Below the pieces are notes generated by a model. That model did not search any database and was not told the DNA's origin. It worked only from the letters and a program-made list of their open reading frames with translations. This document shows, in pieces, positions 60,002 to 64,000 of a stretch of 64,000 nt of DNA (position 1 is its first letter; the number at the start of each line of letters is the position of its first letter). The stretch covers positions 2,232,001-2,296,000 of the forward strand of contig NZ_LT629762.1 in NCBI RefSeq assembly GCF_900105155.1. The letters run 5' to 3'. The translations under genes were made by a program, and so were the position numbers. The stretch comes from Pseudomonas prosekii (GTDB taxonomy: Bacteria > Pseudomonadota > Gammaproteobacteria > Pseudomonadales > Pseudomonadaceae).

Positions 60002-60010
60002 GGGTTCGCG

Positions 60011-60496
60011 GTGTTAGTGCGCCTAGTGTTGGTGGCCTTCACCCTGCTGCTGAGCGCCTGCGCCAGCCGTGCGCCGTTACCCGAGCAGCTGCCGAACCTG
60101 ACGTTGCCGATGCAATTGCACATCCAGCGCCTCGTCGCCGATGAGCGTCAGGATTGGGTCTTGGTGATTCAGCAGGAAGGCCCGGCGCTGCGCTGGTCGA
60201 TGATGGATTTGCTCGGCATTCCCCAGGCGCGGCAAAAGCTGCAGGACGGCGAATGGCACGCCGACGGACTGCTGCCGCCCAACCCCGAGGCCCGCGAGTT
60301 GTTCGCCGCGTTGTTGTTTGCGCTGACGCCCAACGCCGAGTTGCAAGCCAACTACCCCAGCGCGCGGCAGCACGGCGCGCAACGGGTATTGCCCGAGCAT
60401 TGGGACGTGCGTTATTACGCGCCGGACAGCTTTAAACTAAGCCTGCCAAAAGGGCCGAAATACCAAGTCACACCGCTCAACGGTGACGCGCCATGA
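60011..60496 (+). CDS. DUF3261-type APE lipoprotein
   Basis: From GTG 60011 the 161-residue protein has a lipoprotein signal (MLVRLVLVAFTLLLSAC, lipid Cys at 17) and a compact beta-rich mature part (LPMQLHIQRLVADERQDWV...). It is typical of the small outer-membrane lipoproteins of APE clusters and may help place the polyene lipid in the outer membrane. The same frame is open from ATG 59879, which overlaps the methyltransferase stop. With that start a translated REPIN would push the lipobox to residue 61, too deep for a signal peptide. I therefore prefer GTG 60011. Confidence 0.75.
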   Translation: MLVRLVLVAFTLLLSACASRAPLPEQLPNLTLPMQLHIQRLVADERQDWVLVIQQEGPALRWSMMDLLGIPQARQKLQDGEWHADGLLPPNPEARELFAALLFALTPNAELQANYPSARQHGAQRVLPEHWDVRYYAPDSFKLSLPKGPKYQVTPLNGDAP

Positions 60497-61689
60497 CCGC
60501 CTACCTCAACGCCCTCGGGGTGATTTGCGCCCTCGGTCGCGACAAGCAGCAAGTCGCGCGCAATCTGTTTGCCGGCGATTGCTCGGGCATGCGCAGCGAG
60601 GCCGGTTGGGTCGCGGAACGCTCGTTACCAGTAGCGGCGGTTCACGGTGAATTGGCGGCGATACCGCCAGAGATGGCCGATCAGCGCAGTCGCAACAATC
60701 AATTGCTGCTGGAAGCCGCGCTGCAGATTCGTGCGGACATCGATCGCGCGATCCAGACCTTCGGCCACGGGCGCATCGGCGTGGTGCTCGGCACCAGCAC
60801 CTCGGGCATCGACGAAGCCAGTCGCGGCTTGGCGTATTACATTCGCGAGCAGCAATTTCCTGCCGACTACGACTATCAGCAACAGGAACTCGGCGCCCCG
60901 GCCAACTTCCTCGCCGACTGGCTGCAATTGAGCGGCCCGGCCTACGTGATTTCCACTGCCTGCACGTCGAGCGCGCGCGCGTTGATGAGCGCGCAGCGTC
61001 TGCTCGACCTCGGCTTGTGCGATGCCGTGCTGTGCGGCGGCGTCGACAGTTTGTGCAAACTGACCCTCAACGGTTTCTCGGCGCTGGAAGCGGTGTCCGA
61101 ACAACGCTGCAATCCGTTTTCGGCCAATCGCAATGGCATCAATATCGGCGAAGCAGCGGTGCTGTTCTTGATGAGCAAACAGCCGGGCGCCGGCCAATCG
61201 ATTGCCTTGCTCGGCAGCGGTGCCAGTTCCGACGCGCATCACATTTCCGCGCCGGAACCGAGCGGTCGCGGCGCCCTGCAGGCGATGCGCAAAGCCTTGG
61301 GCCGCGCGCAGCTGCAACCGGCGCAAATCGCTTACCTGAACCTGCACGGCACCGCCACGCAACACAACGACGCGATGGAAAGCCTGGCCGTGTCGGCATT
61401 GTTCCCGGACGGCGTGCCCTGCTCGTCGACCAAACCGATGACCGGTCACACCCTCGGCGCCGCCGGTGCGCTGGAGGCAGCGTTCTGCTGGCTGAGCCTC
61501 AGCGCCGACAATCCCCAGCACTCGCTGCCGCCGCACGTCTGGGATGGCCAACCCGACCCCGACCTGCCGCCGCTGAATTGGGTGACCCCGGCCACGCGCC
61601 TGGCGTCCATTGCACCTCGCTACCTGATGAGCAATTCGTTTGCCTTCGGGGGCAATAACGTCAGCCTGATTATCGGAGACGCCCCATGA
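60493..61689 (+). CDS. apeO: APE beta-ketoacyl-ACP synthase (ApeO-like)
   Basis: The 398-residue KS has the catalytic Cys157 in STACTSSARAL, His285 in NLHGTATQHND and His319 in TKPMTGHTLGA. Together with the chain-length factor encoded first in the operon it should extend the aryl starter. ATGA overlaps at both ends. Confidence 0.9.
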   Translation: MTAYLNALGVICALGRDKQQVARNLFAGDCSGMRSEAGWVAERSLPVAAVHGELAAIPPEMADQRSRNNQLLLEAALQIRADIDRAIQTFGHGRIGVVLGTSTSGIDEASRGLAYYIREQQFPADYDYQQQELGAPANFLADWLQLSGPAYVISTACTSSARALMSAQRLLDLGLCDAVLCGGVDSLCKLTLNGFSALEAVSEQRCNPFSANRNGINIGEAAVLFLMSKQPGAGQSIALLGSGASSDAHHISAPEPSGRGALQAMRKALGRAQLQPAQIAYLNLHGTATQHNDAMESLAVSALFPDGVPCSSTKPMTGHTLGAAGALEAAFCWLSLSADNPQHSLPPHVWDGQPDPDLPPLNWVTPATRLASIAPRYLMSNSFAFGGNNVSLIIGDAP

Positions 61690-62144
61690 TTGACTGGCCG
61701 CTCGCCGAATTGCTGCCTCACGCTGGCGACATGATCCTCATCGAGCAGATCCTGTCGTTCGATGACGAGCAGATTCACACGCGCCTCACCGTCAAACCCG
61801 GCGGCTTGTTCAACCGCGCCGATGGCAGTTTGCCGGCCTGGGTCGGCATCGAGCTGATGGCGCAGAGCGTCGCCGCCTACGCCGGTTGCCACGCGCGCGC
61901 TCGCGGGGATGCGGTGGAGCTGGGTTTCCTGCTCGGCACGCGCAAATTCGAATGCAACGTCGAACACTTTCCCGCCGGCACCGAGCTGAGTATCCACGGC
62001 GTGCGGTCGCTGGAAGATGACAGCGGCATGGGCGTGTTCGAATGCCACATCAACGCGCCCGGCATCCACGCCACCGCACGGCTGAACGTGTACCGTCCGC
62101 CGCAAGCGGCGCACTATCTTCAAGAATCCCAAGGAGTCGAGTGA
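61686..62144 (+). CDS. apeP: APE 3-hydroxyacyl-ACP dehydratase (ApeP-like)
   Basis: The 152-residue hotdog protein (LPHAGDMILIEQI, then LPAWVGIELMAQSVAAYAG helix) belongs to the FabA/FabZ-like dehydratases of aryl polyene clusters. It would work with the dehydratase domain in the fusion protein 48226-49905 to create the conjugated double bonds. It overlaps the next gene as TGATG. Confidence 0.87.
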   Translation: MIDWPLAELLPHAGDMILIEQILSFDDEQIHTRLTVKPGGLFNRADGSLPAWVGIELMAQSVAAYAGCHARARGDAVELGFLLGTRKFECNVEHFPAGTELSIHGVRSLEDDSGMGVFECHINAPGIHATARLNVYRPPQAAHYLQESQGVE

Positions 62145-62872
62145 TGACTGAATCCGTACTGGTCACCGGTTCCAGCCGTGGTATCGGCCGCGCCATCGCG
62201 CTGCGCCTGGCCCAGGCCGGCCACGACATCGTGCTGCATTGCCGCAGCGGCCGGGCCGAGGCTGAGGCCGTTCAAGCCGAAATCCAGGCATTGGGCCGCA
62301 CTGCCCGCGTGTTGCAATTCGACGTTTGCGACCGCGCCAGTTGCAAAGCCATTCTCGAAGCCGACGTCGAAGCGCACGGCGCCTATTACGGCGTGGTGCT
62401 CAACGCCGGGCTGACCCGCGACGGTGCTTTTCCGGCGCTGAGCGAGGATGATTGGGACGTGGTGATGCGCACCAACCTCGACGGTTTCTACAACGTGTTG
62501 CACCCGGTGATGATGCCGATGATTCGTCGTCGCGCTGCCGGGCGTATCGTCTGCATCACCTCGGTGTCGGGTTTGATCGGCAACCGTGGCCAGGTCAACT
62601 ACAGCGCTTCCAAAGCGGGTTTGATCGGCGCCGCGAAAGCATTGGCGATTGAACTGGGCAAGCGCAAAATCACCGTCAACTGTGTCGCACCCGGCCTGAT
62701 CGACACCGCGATGCTCGACGAAAACGTGCCGGTGGAAGAACTGATGAAAATGATCCCCGCACAACGCATGGGCACACCTGAAGAAGTGGCCGGCGCGGTG
62801 AATTTCCTGATGTCGGCGGAAGCCTCGTACATCACCCGGCAGGTTCTGGCCGTCAACGGAGGCCTGTGCTGA
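62144..62872 (+). CDS. apeQ: APE 3-ketoacyl-ACP reductase (FabG-like, ApeQ-like)
   Basis: The 242-residue short-chain reductase has the NADPH motif TGSSRGIGRA (8-17), Asn112, and the catalytic Ser140, Tyr153 and Lys157. It reduces the beta-keto group in each elongation cycle. It starts at ATG 62144 on the dehydratase stop. Confidence 0.92.
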   Translation: MTESVLVTGSSRGIGRAIALRLAQAGHDIVLHCRSGRAEAEAVQAEIQALGRTARVLQFDVCDRASCKAILEADVEAHGAYYGVVLNAGLTRDGAFPALSEDDWDVVMRTNLDGFYNVLHPVMMPMIRRRAAGRIVCITSVSGLIGNRGQVNYSASKAGLIGAAKALAIELGKRKITVNCVAPGLIDTAMLDENVPVEELMKMIPAQRMGTPEEVAGAVNFLMSAEASYITRQVLAVNGGLC

Positions 62873-64000
62873 TGAAGCGCGTCGTCGTCACCGGCATGGC
62901 CGGCATTACCTCACTGGGCAACGATTGGGCGACCATCGCCGCTAACTTCGCAGCCAACCGCAGCGGCATCCGCCGGATGGACGAGTGGGACCGCTTCACC
63001 GAACTCAACACGCGCCTCGCCGGGCCGATCGATGATTTCAAGGTTCCCAGCCACTGGACGCGCAAACAATTGCGCAGCATGGGCCGCGTCTCGCGCCTCG
63101 CTGTCGGTGCCGCCGAGCAAGCGCTGGCCGACGCCGGGCTGCTGGGCGACGAATCGATCAAGGACGGGCGGATGGGCGTCGCGTGCGGCTCGTCCACCGG
63201 CAGCACCGACGAGATCAAGGCGTTCGGCAACATGCTGCTCAACTCGGTCGCCGAAGGCCTCAACGCCAACTCCTACGTGCGGATGATGCCGCACACCACT
63301 GCGGCGAATATCAGCATTTTCTTCGGCCTCACCGGCCGGCTGATCCCGACTTCCAGCGCCTGCACCAGCGGCAGCCAGGGCATCGGCTACGCCTACGAAT
63401 CGATCAAGTTCGGCCGCCTGCCGCTGATGCTCGCCGGTGGCGCCGAAGAACTGTGCCCGACCGAAGCCATGGTGTTCGACGCGCTTTACGCCACCAGCCT
63501 GAAAAACGACGCCCCGCAGACCTCGCCGCGCCCATACGACAGTGGCCGCGATGGCCTGGTGATCGGTGAGGGCGGCGGCATGCTGGTGCTCGAAGAACTC
63601 GAACACGCCTTGGCCCGTGGCGCGCACATCCACGCCGAGCTCGTCGGTTTCGGCAGCAACGCCGACGGCCAGCACACCACGCGCCCCGAGCAAGTCACCA
63701 TGCGCCGGGCCATGGAGCTGGCGTTGGAAGACGCCGGTCTACAGCCCTCGGACATCGGCTACGTCAACGGCCACGGCACCGCGACCGAACAGGGCGACAT
63801 CGCCGAAACACTGGCGACCAGCGCATTGTTCGGCGAGCACATGCCGATCAGTTCGCAGAAGAGCTTCCTCGGCCACACGCTCGGCGCGTGCGGCGCGCTG
63901 GAATCCTGGTTCAGCATCGAAATGATGAACCGCGACCTCTACGCCCACACGTTCAACCTCGACGAGGTCGACCCGCACTGCGGCAAACTCGATTACCTGC
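62872..64000 (+). CDS. apeR: APE beta-ketoacyl-ACP synthase II-like enzyme (ApeR-like), 3' end outside the window
   Basis: ATG 62872 overlaps the reductase stop, and the frame stays open to the window end (376 codons of about 410). The catalytic triad is visible: Cys164 in SSACTSGSQG, His301 in NGHGTATEQGD and His335 in SFLGHTLGA. It is FabF-like and probably starts or primes polyene synthesis by condensing the aryl-ACP or acetyl starter with malonyl-ACP. Confidence 0.92.
   Translation, partial: MKRVVVTGMAGITSLGNDWATIAANFAANRSGIRRMDEWDRFTELNTRLAGPIDDFKVPSHWTRKQLRSMGRVSRLAVGAAEQALADAGLLGDESIKDGRMGVACGSSTGSTDEIKAFGNMLLNSVAEGLNANSYVRMMPHTTAANISIFFGLTGRLIPTSSACTSGSQGIGYAYESIKFGRLPLMLAGGAEELCPTEAMVFDALYATSLKNDAPQTSPRPYDSGRDGLVIGEGGGMLVLEELEHALARGAHIHAELVGFGSNADGQHTTRPEQVTMRRAMELALEDAGLQPSDIGYVNGHGTATEQGDIAETLATSALFGEHMPISSQKSFLGHTLGACGALESWFSIEMMNRDLYAHTFNLDEVDPHCGKLDYL

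Overview
The window looks like the chromosome of a Pseudomonas of the fluorescens group. The order aceE-aceF-PhoD-like-dipA-msrA-rlmJ and, further on, acyl-CoA dehydrogenase-K+/H+ antiporter-mscK-selO-...-ParA matches the PA5015-PA5028 neighbourhood of P. aeruginosa as I remember it. Base composition is GC-rich with Pseudomonas codon use, and the intergenic spaces carry typical fluorescens-group REP/REPIN palindromes. Insertions break this backbone in several places.

Regions: (1) 1-10,076: pyruvate dehydrogenase E1 (partial) and E2, a PhoD-like phosphohydrolase, the c-di-GMP phosphodiesterase DipA, MsrA and RlmJ. (2) 10,279-21,486, minus strand: a type VI secretion effector island read from vgrG downward. 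It holds VgrG with a broken C-terminal toxin extension, three copies or remnants of one membrane immunity family, a DUF4123 adaptor, and a 1553-residue Rhs protein ending in an RNase A-like toxin with its CdiI-type immunity gene. AT-rich orphan immunity genes and pseudogenes follow. (3) 21,785-27,684: divergent putP/putA around a control region with five GTTGCA PutA operators. (4) 27,909-34,528: acyl-CoA dehydrogenase, then a block of two chemoreceptors with a ZapA/ZapB-like pair between them. This block is bounded on both sides by the same repeat family, which expands to a 13-copy, 128-129 bp tandem array at 34,558-36,205. (5) 36,338-45,299: CvrA/NhaP2-type antiporter, MscK-like channel, SelO, a HigBA toxin-antitoxin pair, TrxC and an orphan ParA. 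(6) 45,663-64,000 (runs off the end): an aryl polyene (APE) operon of at least 19 genes, nearly all overlapping.

The APE operon contains the expected parts: tyrosine/histidine-type ammonia lyase for the aryl starter, an acyl-ACP ligase fused to a dehydratase, two ACPs, ketosynthases plus chain-length factor, ketoreductase, dehydratase, thioesterase, acyltransferases, glycosyltransferase, LolA-like carrier, MMPL exporter, methyltransferase and lipoprotein. It also has a flavin halogenase-like enzyme and an extra cation/proton-antiporter-like membrane protein. At three of its gene junctions a REPIN-like palindrome sits exactly at the start of the downstream gene. In two cases it lies in frame inside the region that should encode the signal peptide.

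The most interesting signals are these in-operon REPINs, the long tandem array and the matching repeats flanking the chemoreceptor/ZapA block, and the visibly decaying VgrG-toxin/immunity cassettes.
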